64,000 bases of DNA from CAVWDI01 sp963753725 (GTDB lineage: Bacteria > Chloroflexota > Anaerolineae > Anaerolineales > UBA4823): contig CAVWDI010000010.1 in the NCBI GenBank assembly GCA_963753725.1, positions 682,001-746,000 of the forward strand. Reading direction: 5' to 3'. Numbering within the stretch: position 1 is the first letter of the stretch; the number at the start of each line of letters is the position of its first letter. Below the pieces are notes generated by a model. The model saw nothing but the letters and a program-made list of their open reading frames with translations, had not been told where the DNA came from and ran no database searches. The position numbers and the translations under genes are program-made. Shown one piece after another: positions 9,541 through 18,743 of this stretch.

Positions 9541-12315
9541 CTAAGCGCGGCTTCTGCGCATGAAGATCTTGATCACTTCGTCCACCAGCAGCAGTGCCAG
9601 TGCGAAGGCGATGCAGATCAGCCATTGGGTTCCGGATATCTCGGCGAGACTCAGGAAACGCTGCAGAAAACCCAGATAGATCGGCAGGACGATCATCAAC
9701 AACGACAATCCATACAGAACCAGCTGGTGCCGGTTCTGCAGGATATCACGGTTGAATACGCTGGCAGTCTCACTGCGTGCGCTGAGAGCGAGTACAACCA
9801 TGAACAATGCGAATACTACAAATCCAACCGAGGCTGCAGTGGCGGCGCTGGATAATTCATATAACGCCTCCAGATAGACCGTTCCGATCGCCATCAGTAT
9901 CCCTATGAAGGCGATGCGTATCCATTGGGAACGTGAGAGGATGGGCTGCTTCAACGGACGAGGCTTTTTCTCCATCAGATCCGGCGCTGGAGCGTCGAAT
10001 CCCAGCGCTAACGCAACCGGTATCTGCACGAGAAAGTTCACCCACAGGACCACGAAAGGCGTGAAAGGCGTACCGCCCAGCACCAGAAAGAACGCAGCCA
10101 GCAGGTATGAAACGATGAACCCCACCAGCGATTCCATCTGGAAGCGAACAAAGTTGAACAGGTTATTGTAAATCGCCCGCCCAAACTCCACCGCCTTGAC
10201 GATAGTGGCGAAGTTGTCGTCGGTTAGGATCATCGTCGCGGCCCCTTTCGAGACTTCGGTGCCGGTGATGCCCATGGCCACGCCGATGTCGGCTTTCTTC
10301 AGGGCAGGCGCATCGTTTACGCCATCTCCCGTCATTGCCACGATGTTATCCTCTTCCTGAAGCATGGTCACCAGGCGGATCTTGTCCTCCGGGGTCACGC
10401 GTGCCACCACGCCGATATCGGATAATTTACCCTTCACTTCTTCGTCGCTCATGGCGGCAAACTGGGCGCCTGTCAGGGCCATTCCCTCGATGCCCAGTTC
10501 ATGTCCGATAGCCGCCGCCGTAACGGCGTGGTCACCGGTGATCATGCGCACCTGGATGCCGGCACTGTGACACTTGGCGATGGCATCCCTGGCCTCAGCG
10601 CGCGGCGGATCAACGATTCCAACCATTGCCAGCAGGGTGAGGTCATTGACCAGATCGATCAGGTTGGCTTTCGGATCAAAGGTCTCCGGGTCGAAGTCGC
10701 GCCGGGCCACGACCATCACACGTTCCCCGGCTTTGGCGATACGTTCGTTTTCATCCAGCGCCAGCTGGCGATTTTCTTCCGTACCCGCAACGACTTCTCC
10801 ACCTGGAACCAAGTAGTAACCACCTTTTGCAATCAGCACATCCGGGGCGCCCTTGACAAAGCAGCGCACCACCGGGTCTCCTTTCTCGTTTTTCATGTCG
10901 TGAAAGGTAGCCATGAATTTATAATCCGCGTCGAAAGGTACCTCCGCCACGCGCGGGTACATCTCGCGCGCGCCGTCCACGCTGATACCACCCTTCTCTG
11001 CCAACACGATCAACGCGCCTTCAGTGGGATCACCGATAAGGGTGCCGTTGTCGAGCGTGGCATCGGCGCAAAGCGCCATGGGCAGCAGGATCTGGTCGAG
11101 ATCGACCTTAGCCCCGCCGGCGCTCAGCAGCTTGCCTTCGGTGCTGTAAGTCAGGGTATTTTTCTGCCAGGGCTGCAGTTCTGCGATAGCGCTGGTAAGT
11201 TCATAAGTCCCTTGCGTCCCGTAGCCTTCACCGGTCACTGTGAAGCGGTTTTGGCCTGGGATGGTGAACTCACGTGCAGTCATCTTATTGAGCGTCAGCG
11301 TGCCGGTCTTATCGGAGCAGATGGCCGACACCGAGCCCAACGTTTCCACTGACGGCAAGCGCTTGACGATCGCGTTCTGGTTGGCCAGCGCACGCGTGCC
11401 CATGGAATACATGGTGGTGACCACTGCCGGCAGACCGGTTGGGATGGCAGATATTGCCAGCGCCACGCCGGCGACGAAGATTGAGTCCAGAGACTGACCG
11501 TTGCGGATGCCCAGGATGATCATGAGGATAAACGCCAGGCCGGCCAATCCGGCAATGATCATGGTCAGCTTATCCAGCTGCTTCTGCAGCGGCGTCTTGT
11601 CAGCCTCGGTTTTGTTGAGCAGGTCGGCAATGTTGCCCATCTCGGTGCCCATACCGGTGGTGGTGACAATCATCTCCGCTCTACCGCGCGTGACCGAAGT
11701 GTTCATGTAAGCCATGTTGTGGCGGTCGCCGAGCGGGGCGTCGGCTTTGTCAATGGTATCGGTATTTTTAGGCGAAGCGACGCTCTCGCCGGTCAGGGCG
11801 GCCTCCTCTATCTCGAGGGTCGCAGTTACAAAAAGGCGTCCGTCGGCCGGTACGAGGTCGCCCGCCTCCATCAGCACGATATCTCCCGGCACCAGCTGCT
11901 GGGCCTCGATCTCCTTCGGCTCACCATCCCGGCGCACGCGGGTGATTTCTTTCATCGTACTGGCAAGCGCCGCCAGGCTGGCTTCGGCTTTGGCTTCCCC
12001 TCGTAGACCCAGGAATGCGTTGAAGATCGTCAGGCCAACCAGCACCAGCGTGGTTCCCCATTCTCCGGTGAAGATCTGGTTGATAATGGCCGCGCCCAGC
12101 AGGACAAACTGCATCAGGTCCTGGTACTGGCGCAGGAATGCCTGCCATCCAGGCTCTTTCTTCTTCTCCTGCAGCTGGTTGGGACCATATTTCTGCAGCC
12201 GCTGCTGCACCTCGGCCGCGCTCAACCCCTGCTGCGGGTCGACATTTAATTCATTGCCGACCTCCTCCGTGGTCATGGTGAACCACTTTTGTTGACTTTT
12301 TGTCGTTTCTGGCAT
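9541..12315 (-). CDS. P2-type cation-transporting ATPase lacking canonical Ca2+ ligands
   Basis: This is a 924-aa P-type ATPase with a cation-ATPase N-terminal domain, TGES at 175-178, phosphorylated Asp335 in DKTGTLT, and hinge motif TGDGVNDAPAL. Overall layout and flanks follow SERCA/PMA1-like P2A pumps. The transport-site residues differ: M4 reads AIPTGLPAVV where Ca2+ pumps have PEGLP, M5 reads ESLVGF instead of SNVGE, and M6 reads NFLVQ instead of NLVTD. Five of six classical ligand positions are therefore changed, so calcium specificity should not be assumed. GGAAGGAG precedes the ATG. The polyphosphate kinase gene lies 18 nt upstream in the same operon. Confidence 0.9.
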   Translation of the reverse strand: MPETTKSQQKWFTMTTEEVGNELNVDPQQGLSAAEVQQRLQKYGPNQLQEKKKEPGWQAFLRQYQDLMQFVLLGAAIINQIFTGEWGTTLVLVGLTIFNAFLGLRGEAKAEASLAALASTMKEITRVRRDGEPKEIEAQQLVPGDIVLMEAGDLVPADGRLFVTATLEIEEAALTGESVASPKNTDTIDKADAPLGDRHNMAYMNTSVTRGRAEMIVTTTGMGTEMGNIADLLNKTEADKTPLQKQLDKLTMIIAGLAGLAFILMIILGIRNGQSLDSIFVAGVALAISAIPTGLPAVVTTMYSMGTRALANQNAIVKRLPSVETLGSVSAICSDKTGTLTLNKMTAREFTIPGQNRFTVTGEGYGTQGTYELTSAIAELQPWQKNTLTYSTEGKLLSAGGAKVDLDQILLPMALCADATLDNGTLIGDPTEGALIVLAEKGGISVDGAREMYPRVAEVPFDADYKFMATFHDMKNEKGDPVVRCFVKGAPDVLIAKGGYYLVPGGEVVAGTEENRQLALDENERIAKAGERVMVVARRDFDPETFDPKANLIDLVNDLTLLAMVGIVDPPRAEARDAIAKCHSAGIQVRMITGDHAVTAAAIGHELGIEGMALTGAQFAAMSDEEVKGKLSDIGVVARVTPEDKIRLVTMLQEEDNIVAMTGDGVNDAPALKKADIGVAMGITGTEVSKGAATMILTDDNFATIVKAVEFGRAIYNNLFNFVRFQMESLVGFIVSYLLAAFFLVLGGTPFTPFVVLWVNFLVQIPVALALGFDAPAPDLMEKKPRPLKQPILSRSQWIRIAFIGILMAIGTVYLEALYELSSAATAASVGFVVFALFMVVLALSARSETASVFNRDILQNRHQLVLYGLSLLMIVLPIYLGFLQRFLSLAEISGTQWLICIAFALALLLVDEVIKIFMRRSRA

Positions 12316-12333
12316 GCTGTTTCTCCTTCCTTA

Positions 12334-13251
12334 TTAATACTTATCGGGTATAAAACGATAGGGATAATCCGGTTCTTTGTAATCGCCCTTTTCCTGGCGC
12401 TTCGGGAACTTGATCGGTTCGCGCGGCACATCTTCATATGGGATCAGGCTCAAGAAATGGGTGATGCAGTTCAACCGCGCCCGGCGCTGGTCGTCGGAAG
12501 GCACCACGTACCAGGGGCTTTGCGGAGTATCCGTAGCGGCAAACATGGCATCCCGAGCCCGCGAATAGTCGTACCAGCGCGCCTGCGCTTCCAGGTCCAT
12601 CGGGCTGAGCTTCCATATCTTGCGCATGTCCAGATCGCGCTCTCTGAACCGTTTCGCCTGCTCATCCATACCCACCTCTAACCAGTACTTGATCAGGATT
12701 ACACCGGAATTGATGATGGCATTTTCAACCGAGGGTGTGTATTTTAAAAAGGTTTCCACCTGTTCCTCGGTGGCAAAGCCCATCACCCGCTCAACACCCG
12801 CCCGGTTGTACCAGCTGCGGTCAAAAAGCACTACTTCCCCGGCTGCCGGTAGATAGGGTATATAGCGCTGGAAGTACATCTGGGACTTCTCCCGGTCCGT
12901 CGGGACCCCGAGCGCTACCACTCGGAAGACGCGCGGGCTGACCCGTTCGGTGATGCGCTTTATGATCCCGCCTTTACCAGCCGTATCGCGTCCCTCGAAC
13001 ACCACGCAAATCTTGGCTCCACTGGCCTTGACCCACTCCTGCAGCTTGACCATCTCAACATGAAGCGGTTTCAGTTCTTTATCGAACTCCTTGCGTTTTA
13101 TCTTATGCTTGGGCTCAGCCGGGAGCTCGGATGCAGTGCTCTCGCCTTCTGTACTGGCAGCAACTTCACCCTGAGCCTGCTCGAGCTGCTCCATTTTCTT
13201 TTCCTCCTTTTCTTTCTTCTTTTTCTTCTTCTTGTCTTTTTTCTTACCCAT
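12334..13251 (-). CDS. ppk2: polyphosphate kinase 2 family protein
   Basis: This 305-aa PPK2-family kinase transfers phosphate between polyphosphate and nucleotides. Seen: Walker A-like GRDTAGKGG (87-95), the lid/aspartate motif FDRSWYNRAGVE (about 143-154), and a basic R-rich lid region. The N-terminus is an unusual lysine tract (MGKKKDKKKKKKKEKEEKK) followed by an acidic, Ser/Thr-rich linker to about 48. The kinase domain then starts with the usual KEFDKELKPLHVEMVKLQ. AAAGGAG precedes the ATG. It is co-directional with the ATPase and with the lysine micropeptide upstream. Whether it favours ADP or AMP cannot be settled here. Confidence 0.9.
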   Translation of the reverse strand: MGKKKDKKKKKKKEKEEKKMEQLEQAQGEVAASTEGESTASELPAEPKHKIKRKEFDKELKPLHVEMVKLQEWVKASGAKICVVFEGRDTAGKGGIIKRITERVSPRVFRVVALGVPTDREKSQMYFQRYIPYLPAAGEVVLFDRSWYNRAGVERVMGFATEEQVETFLKYTPSVENAIINSGVILIKYWLEVGMDEQAKRFRERDLDMRKIWKLSPMDLEAQARWYDYSRARDAMFAATDTPQSPWYVVPSDDQRRARLNCITHFLSLIPYEDVPREPIKFPKRQEKGDYKEPDYPYRFIPDKY

Positions 13252-13267
13252 GACTATCTCCTTTTTA

Positions 13268-13639
13268 TTAGTTATTCTTGAAGTTATATTCGGTTCGCAG
13301 CTTATTCAAAACATATCTTCGAATGAATATCGGAACGAAGGTCTTGATGACAGCATTCTGATACCTCGAATTGGCCTCCAGGATCGCCTGGTCGATATAC
13401 TCACGATCTGCACGCCCATTCAATTCATACCAGATCGATTCGACCAGGGCATTATCGATATTTCCGCTCGCAACGCTGGCATGATCGTAACTTTCACTCC
13501 TGCTTTCCAATAATGGTCTTGATCCGATTGAAAAAGTTTCTTCCATCTTGCTTGTACACTCCAAAATAAAATTGAGGCTTATTTTGGAAGTCTTCATGCC
13601 TGGAGGCGCTGTTGGATCCAGCAGATTACGGTGAAACAA
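13268..13639 (-). CDS. three-helix bundle dimerisation (DUF3562-like) protein
   Basis: This is a small protein whose C-terminal half (VESIWYELNGRADREYID... TFVPIFIRRYVLNKL) fits the three-helix bundle dimerisation domain found in many small bacterial proteins. The start is uncertain. The TTG at 13639 lies 4 nt after the stop of the lysine micropeptide and could be coupled to it. ATG codons at 13597 and 13546 lack a convincing ribosome binding site. The function is unknown. Confidence 0.5.
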   Translation of the reverse strand: MFHRNLLDPTAPPGMKTSKISLNFILECTSKMEETFSIGSRPLLESRSESYDHASVASGNIDNALVESIWYELNGRADREYIDQAILEANSRYQNAVIKTFVPIFIRRYVLNKLRTEYNFKNN

Positions 13640-13643
13640 TTAC

Positions 13644-13700
13644 TTACTTCTTCTTTTTCTTCTTGCCCTTTTTCTTCTTTTTGCCTTTTTTCTTCGCCAT
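13644..13700 (-). CDS. 18-residue lysine-rich micropeptide
   Basis: A complete tiny frame of 18 codons plus TAA encodes M-A then only Lys and two Gly (MAKKKGKKKKKGKKKKKK). A strong AAAAGGAG lies 6 nt before the ATG. The composition mirrors the lysine-rich N-terminus of the PPK2 encoded 400 bp downstream, and poly-lysine binds polyphosphate, so a polyphosphate-related role is a reasonable guess. It could instead be a leader peptide coupling translation of the following gene. Confidence 0.6.
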   Translation of the reverse strand: MAKKKGKKKKKGKKKKKK

Positions 13701-13862
13701 GCGATACTCCTTTTCAAATATATTCTTTAGACGCGAATTCACTACCAATCGTAACCATCAATAAATTGTCTGCGGTAACTCAACCAATGCTGGATCCAAC
13801 AGCATGAAGACATACCAAAATAGCTCTGCTTCTGCAGCAGGCACCGGGGGTATTGGCGCTCT

Positions 13863-14249
13863 TCAGTCGGGAGGCGAATTTTCTTCATACCTGATGCGTT
13901 TTTCAAATTTATACAGCGTATCCAGTATCCATTCAGGCTGGTCCCCTTTACTCAAAAAGGCGTCCGCGCCTGCTTTGAGCATCATTCTGCTGTATTCAGA
14001 TTCGCTGCTCATAATAATCACAATTGGTCTTGGGTTAAGGGTATGCAGGCTTTCGATTAATTCGTTGATAGGACTGCCAGGCAGCGTCCTTTCCACCAGG
14101 AACAGGTCGGCAGCCAGTTTTTCAGACAGAAAGATCAAACTGCGCGCATCTTCCGCCGCGCCAACCAGATTAAATCCAGGTTGGTCCTGGATTATCATCT
14201 TGAGCGCCCAGAGTGATTGGGTGTGGTGATCCGCCAGAATGATGCGCAT
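13863..14249 (-). CDS. stand-alone receiver-like protein with Glu at the phosphorylation site
   Basis: This 128-aa single-domain response-regulator fold begins MRIILADHHTQ, continues DLFLVERTLPGSP and IIMSSESEYS, and keeps the conserved Lys in DAFLSKGD. In the usual alignment the phospho-acceptor Asp is replaced by Glu53 (LVERTLPG), and the acidic pair is reduced to Asp7-His8. This suggests a pseudo-receiver locked in an active-like state. There is no output domain. It lies downstream of the NarL-type regulator on the same strand. The 251 nt between them show no gene. Confidence 0.75.
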   Translation of the reverse strand: MRIILADHHTQSLWALKMIIQDQPGFNLVGAAEDARSLIFLSEKLAADLFLVERTLPGSPINELIESLHTLNPRPIVIIMSSESEYSRMMLKAGADAFLSKGDQPEWILDTLYKFEKRIRYEENSPPD

Positions 14250-14500
14250 TAAGACATAACCTGTGCTATGAAGAATTTTTAAATGAAACGAATAACAATT
14301 CCGGAGAGTGCTGTATTGGTCTTGTGACAGTATTTGTGGTGTAAATCACAAACCGATACCAGTGTAGCAATTTAACCCCCCGCCGTACAACAACCCTAAG
14401 GATAGTTCGCAGTCTGGTTTTTATCCCATCCGAAAGATGGGCTGCGCGCCTATCTGAAAGTATAGGTATATGGTGAATCTGAAAAAATCGATCTTTGTGA

Positions 14501-15151
14501 TTAATGATTCTGATCTACCAGGTTATGTTCTAGGGCGGAAGTGGCTGCCTCAACCCGGTTTTTCGCACCCAATTTGGAGAAAATATTTGTCAGGTGATAC
14601 TTAACGGTCGCCATACTGATGGAGAGCTTTTTGGATATTTCGAGGTTGGATGATCCATCTACCAGCAGGGCCAGTACCTCGCGCTCTCTGGCAGTCAGGT
14701 CGAATCCAACCCCGGTTCCTTGACGTGCAGCTTGGATCAATGCCTCGGTGGCCTCCGGGGCTAGAATCGAGCGCCCGGCATGGGCAGCCTGGATGGCTGC
14801 GGCCAGGTCTTCGGCGCTGACATTCTTCAGCAGATAGCTGATGGCGCCTGCTTTCAGCGCTTGCTGGACGAGGTCTTGTTCGTGAAAACTGGTCAGCACA
14901 ATGACCTGCAGGGGTTTACCGAGCGCCAGGATGCGCCGGGTGGCCTCGCTGCCGTCCATCATGGGCATGACCATATCCATCAATACCACATCCACCTCAT
15001 TGGCGGCGCAAAACTCCACGGCTTCAACGCCGTTCTGCGCCTCACCAACCGGTTCCATCCAATCGTATGCATAGATAAATTCCACTAATCCACTGCGCAC
15101 CATGGGATGGTCGTCGACAATCAGGACTCAAATCGGTTTTGTTTTTTCCAT
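14501..15151 (-). CDS. NarL/LuxR-family response regulator with in-frame TGA at codon 8
   Basis: This regulator has a receiver domain (phospho-acceptor in VVLMDMVMPMMDG) and a C-terminal LuxR-type HTH (LTAREREVLALLVDG...ISMATVKYHLTNIFSKL). The receiver's first strand, VLIVDDHPMVRSGL, lies upstream of the first usable ATG (15103). In the same frame, an ATG at 15149-15151 gives MEKTKPI-TGA-VLIVDDHP. The TGA at 15128-15130 stands where CGA (Arg) is usual. This is a nonsense mutation, a base error, or initiation at the weak CTG/ATT just after it. The gene start overlaps the end of the histidine kinase, so the pair is co-translated. Confidence 0.8.
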
Positions 15152-18123
15152 AATAAATTCCCTGAATTGTTGCGCCAGGTTACAGTCATTTCAGTCCCGT
15201 AACCAGGTTTGCTATCCAGGGAAAAAACTGCCTCGATTGCATCGGCGCGTTCTTGCATGATATTAATACCCAGTTGGTCCGTAAACGCCATTCCCGGGGA
15301 GAAGCCAACCCCATCATCCTTGATAACCAGCTTGACTTCGTGGTTAGCTTCGCCAGTCGAATCCGGAGATAGCGGCGCTGCGGTCAAACTTAAGTTCACA
15401 TTCTTAGCCTGGGCATGTTTTACGATGTTGTTCAAGGATTCCTGGGCGATGCGGTAAAAACTGATTTGCACTTCTTCTGGTAGGGGAGGAATTTGTTCCA
15501 TAAAAAGATGAAAGAGCAGACCTGATTGGCTGGAAACAGCCTCGGTCAGCTGCGCCAGCAGCTCACCCAAAGGAGTATTAATTACAGCGGATGGGCGCAG
15601 TTCTAAGAGCATGGTGCGCATTTCGGCCAGGGCGCCGTGCGTCAAGCGCTGCAGTTTATCCAGACTCTGCATGCCCCGCTCTGGATCGCGCTCCCAGATT
15701 TTCGGCAGTACTTCCGCCAGCAGGGTGGCGGAGAACAGCACCTGCGTTACTGAATCGTGCAGGTCGCGCGCCAGCCGGTTACGTTCTTCCTGGGTGATCA
15801 GGGTTTTTTGTTGTTCGAACAGGCGGTTGTCCTCGATTAATTTAGCAATATCGAAAGAAAATATATTTAAGAGTGCGCTTTCTTCACTGGTGATAACCCG
15901 TTTTTCCCCGTGTAGTTCTAACCCCAGGTAACCGATAATCCTTTCCCGCAGTTCTAACGGCACCAGCGCGATGGTATGGATCGGGGTACCCCGGAAGTGC
16001 TCTCCGATGGGTCCACTCAGGGGACTGAGCTGGTTTTTCGAAAAGATTACCAGGTTTCCTCTTCGTAATTCCTTATTGGATAAAATCATGTCAACGGGTG
16101 TTGTAACCGAATCCGTCAATACAGGGTGGGAATCACTGCGGCAGGAGTGCGCCAGGATTTTCAATTTTGTGTTTTCCTCAACCCATTCAGCAACGAAAGA
16201 GTCTTCGGAAGCGAACAAATCATTGATGATCTCGATAATCTTCGCGTAGATTTTTGAAAAATCAGCTTCACGGGCCATGATCTGATCGACCAGATTGATG
16301 GCGGACAGCCATTTTACTTGCATCTGCAGCTGCTCATTGGCTTCATATAATGCTGCGGTTCTTTCTTCCACAAGATTTTCCAGATGGTTTCGGTATTCAA
16401 TTAACTCGGCTTCAGCCTGTTTGCGCTGGGAGATATCTTGGAAGGCTGCCACAGCAAATTCGACATTACCCGCTTCGTCCTTCACCGGACTGGCCCACAT
16501 TTCCAGAGGAACCCTTCTGTCCACCAGGTCCGCTTCGATGTCATCAACTGAAGCCGGTTCTCCTTTCAGTGCACTGTAAATCGGCATGCGCTCCAAAGGG
16601 TACTCTTGTTCGCTGCCTGCTTGGTGAAAAGAGAAATATTTCAATGCCTGCGCCAACGTACGCCCGGCAGAGATATCAACCTGGATGTCTCTTGATGGGT
16701 TACTGAGCATGTCTATTGAGCGCCGGTTGACATAGTTGGGTTTTTGATCCTTCCCATAAACGACCACTCCAAGAGGCAGACCCTCTAGGATTTGAGACAG
16801 CCGGTTTTCACTGTTCCGTAATTCGAGGTTGGTCTCTTCAGTTTCGGCTTTCAGCATGTTGATGCGGTCGGCTAGGGCGATTGACCAACAGACCGCCATC
16901 CACACCAATCCTAGGCGATAGGCATTCTCACTGAATATTGTGCTCGGTATGAGTCCCAACCGCACAAATAGAACCAGGATAAAAGAAATAATCAGAACAA
17001 ACCAGGCGATCATGAAGAGTTTGGCGGGACGGAAATCTTTCCGCCAGGTCAAAATCCCTGCGATCAGGACCACCACCAGGGTAAGAAATGCCCAAGGCAC
17101 CATCAGAATGGCACCGATATAATAGCGTGTAAAAGGTATCAGGAGCGTCAGCCCTCCCCATACTCCCAATATCGCTTTATTCACCTGGTGAAGTTTTGGA
17201 AGATGCGCCTTCAATTCCAGAAAAGTATCGGTAAAAAGAATCATCGAGATGAAAAAAAGCGCAAAAGACAGCCTAATGTAGTAATTTCTCAGGTAATAGA
17301 GATTGGGAATGAAATAAACCTCCAGATAACCGGCATAACTCGCATCGAAGACGATAATACTGGCAATTACTATTACTAAATATAGATAGGTTGCCTCCCG
17401 TAGAGATAAAAAGAGCAACAGGTTATAAATCAGCAGACCTGTTAATGCGCCGAATATTAAAACTTGCACCAGTTGGAGCCATTGAAACTGATTAAAGAAA
17501 GCGGTAGGCGTCCATAGAATGAAGGGTAAAGCTATCGAGGCGCCGCTTTTGATACGCAGGTAGGTAGTCTGCTGGCTGTGGGTTGGAATGGTCAGGTTGA
17601 AAGTGATATGTGGGTGCAGGATGTCGCGAGTCTCGGGCGGCCTCATGACTTCCAGTTTTTTAACATCGAATGCCTTCCCATCCGGGGTGGGTGTATACAG
17701 GTCGACGAAATGTATATTGGCATATGCCAGCTCCAGCAGCCACTGGTCAACCGGGCTGGTTTCGTTTTGAACTAAAAACCGTACCCAATAGGCGCTGTCC
17801 GTGAATCCCAAATTCGGCACTGCCGCCTGGCTGGGTGTAAACTGCGAGTCGAATTCCGGGGATGTGACCTCTTCGATCGTTAGCTCACCACCGGGATCTT
17901 CTAAAATCTCCAGGTTCAGCCCCAATGGGTAGATATCCTGCTTGTCGCTGAGGATGAGGGGTTCTGGCGTGGGAGGACTGCTGCTCTGCGCAAGAGCTGG
18001 GGTAAGCAGTTTCCCCTGAGCGCTTTGATAGAACCCGGCTGCCCAGGGTGCAACAAATACCAACAGGATTAGCAAAATGGAGGCGCTGAGGGCCAGTACA
18101 GCGAACCGGGCCTTTATATCCAT
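15121..18123 (-). CDS. membrane histidine kinase (7TMR-DISM, PAS, GAF, HisKA_3)
   Basis: This is a 1000-aa sensor kinase with an N-terminal TM segment or signal anchor (about 7-30) and an extracellular 7TMR-DISM domain (about 55-200, with SAYWVRFLVQN). Seven TM helices follow (about 215-420), then a PAS domain with PAC tail (FQDISQRKQAEAEL), a coiled coil, a GAF-like domain (about 600-740), and NarX-type dimerisation with His in ARDLHDSVTQ (about residue 765). The ATPase domain has QESLNNIVKHAQA and DDGVGF. It pairs with the overlapping NarL regulator. No ribosome binding site precedes the ATG. A TATAAT lies only 9 nt upstream on the minus strand, so a nearly leaderless mRNA is possible. Confidence 0.9.
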   Translation of the reverse strand: MDIKARFAVLALSASILLILLVFVAPWAAGFYQSAQGKLLTPALAQSSSPPTPEPLILSDKQDIYPLGLNLEILEDPGGELTIEEVTSPEFDSQFTPSQAAVPNLGFTDSAYWVRFLVQNETSPVDQWLLELAYANIHFVDLYTPTPDGKAFDVKKLEVMRPPETRDILHPHITFNLTIPTHSQQTTYLRIKSGASIALPFILWTPTAFFNQFQWLQLVQVLIFGALTGLLIYNLLLFLSLREATYLYLVIVIASIIVFDASYAGYLEVYFIPNLYYLRNYYIRLSFALFFISMILFTDTFLELKAHLPKLHQVNKAILGVWGGLTLLIPFTRYYIGAILMVPWAFLTLVVVLIAGILTWRKDFRPAKLFMIAWFVLIISFILVLFVRLGLIPSTIFSENAYRLGLVWMAVCWSIALADRINMLKAETEETNLELRNSENRLSQILEGLPLGVVVYGKDQKPNYVNRRSIDMLSNPSRDIQVDISAGRTLAQALKYFSFHQAGSEQEYPLERMPIYSALKGEPASVDDIEADLVDRRVPLEMWASPVKDEAGNVEFAVAAFQDISQRKQAEAELIEYRNHLENLVEERTAALYEANEQLQMQVKWLSAINLVDQIMAREADFSKIYAKIIEIINDLFASEDSFVAEWVEENTKLKILAHSCRSDSHPVLTDSVTTPVDMILSNKELRRGNLVIFSKNQLSPLSGPIGEHFRGTPIHTIALVPLELRERIIGYLGLELHGEKRVITSEESALLNIFSFDIAKLIEDNRLFEQQKTLITQEERNRLARDLHDSVTQVLFSATLLAEVLPKIWERDPERGMQSLDKLQRLTHGALAEMRTMLLELRPSAVINTPLGELLAQLTEAVSSQSGLLFHLFMEQIPPLPEEVQISFYRIAQESLNNIVKHAQAKNVNLSLTAAPLSPDSTGEANHEVKLVIKDDGVGFSPGMAFTDQLGINIMQERADAIEAVFSLDSKPGYGTEMTVTWRNNSGNLLWKKQNRFES

Positions 18124-18743
18124 ACGAGAATTATTATAATCTCAAACCTATCTTTATAAAATTGCGAAATTTATGTACGCTGGGGTGTCTATAAATAATG
18201 CAAGAAGGTTGGGATATTCATCTTAATATTGAACTCCGCGTTTTATAGAACAAGAAACCTCAAAGAGATGCTGTACGGCCATCTTGTTTTACATATCAAA
18301 ATTAACATCTTTTTACCGCTCAGTTTGGATTGCGTGGAACATCCCTTGGGGCAAGCAACGCTTGCATGAACCCAGCAGCATGGCAGGGAAAGCACCTACA
18401 CTATAGGCTGCTGCCCTCCATATATTTAAATATTGTTGGTCGCGCGGACTTCGATTGGGCGTTTTTTGCGAGATATGCCTGTCCGCATGGGTAATGTTTG
18501 AAAAGGTAGGACACCGGAGATAGGGATATCTCACTCTCTGAGATTAGAATTCGACTGATTTTTTGGTAATAAATATAAGTTTTCCGTCATTTTATGATGG
18601 TTTTCAATGGTCGAATGTTGACAATCCAACAAATAATCTCTATAATATAACAAAGTTAGAACATCGGGGGGTAATGTCGGATTCGGGTCCTGAGAAGTTG
18701 GAAACGCATCATAAATGCGTGATCTAGAGGAGGTGTTGAACAG
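18124..18743. other. 620-bp divergent intergenic region
   Basis: This region separates the minus-strand kinase operon from the plus-strand catabolic locus. Two short minus-strand frames here (18313-18534, 18531-18764) have no protein-like features and are not called. The only convincing signal is the promoter at 18618-18646. The region is AT-rich, suiting two divergent promoters. Confidence 0.6.
18618..18646 (+). promoter_or_regulatory. consensus sigma-70 promoter of the DeoR gene
   Basis: TTGACA (18618-18623), a 17-nt spacer and TATAAT (18641-18646) match both hexamers perfectly. Transcription would start near 18653, about 90 nt before the regulator ATG, which has its own GAGGAGG. Confidence 0.75.
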
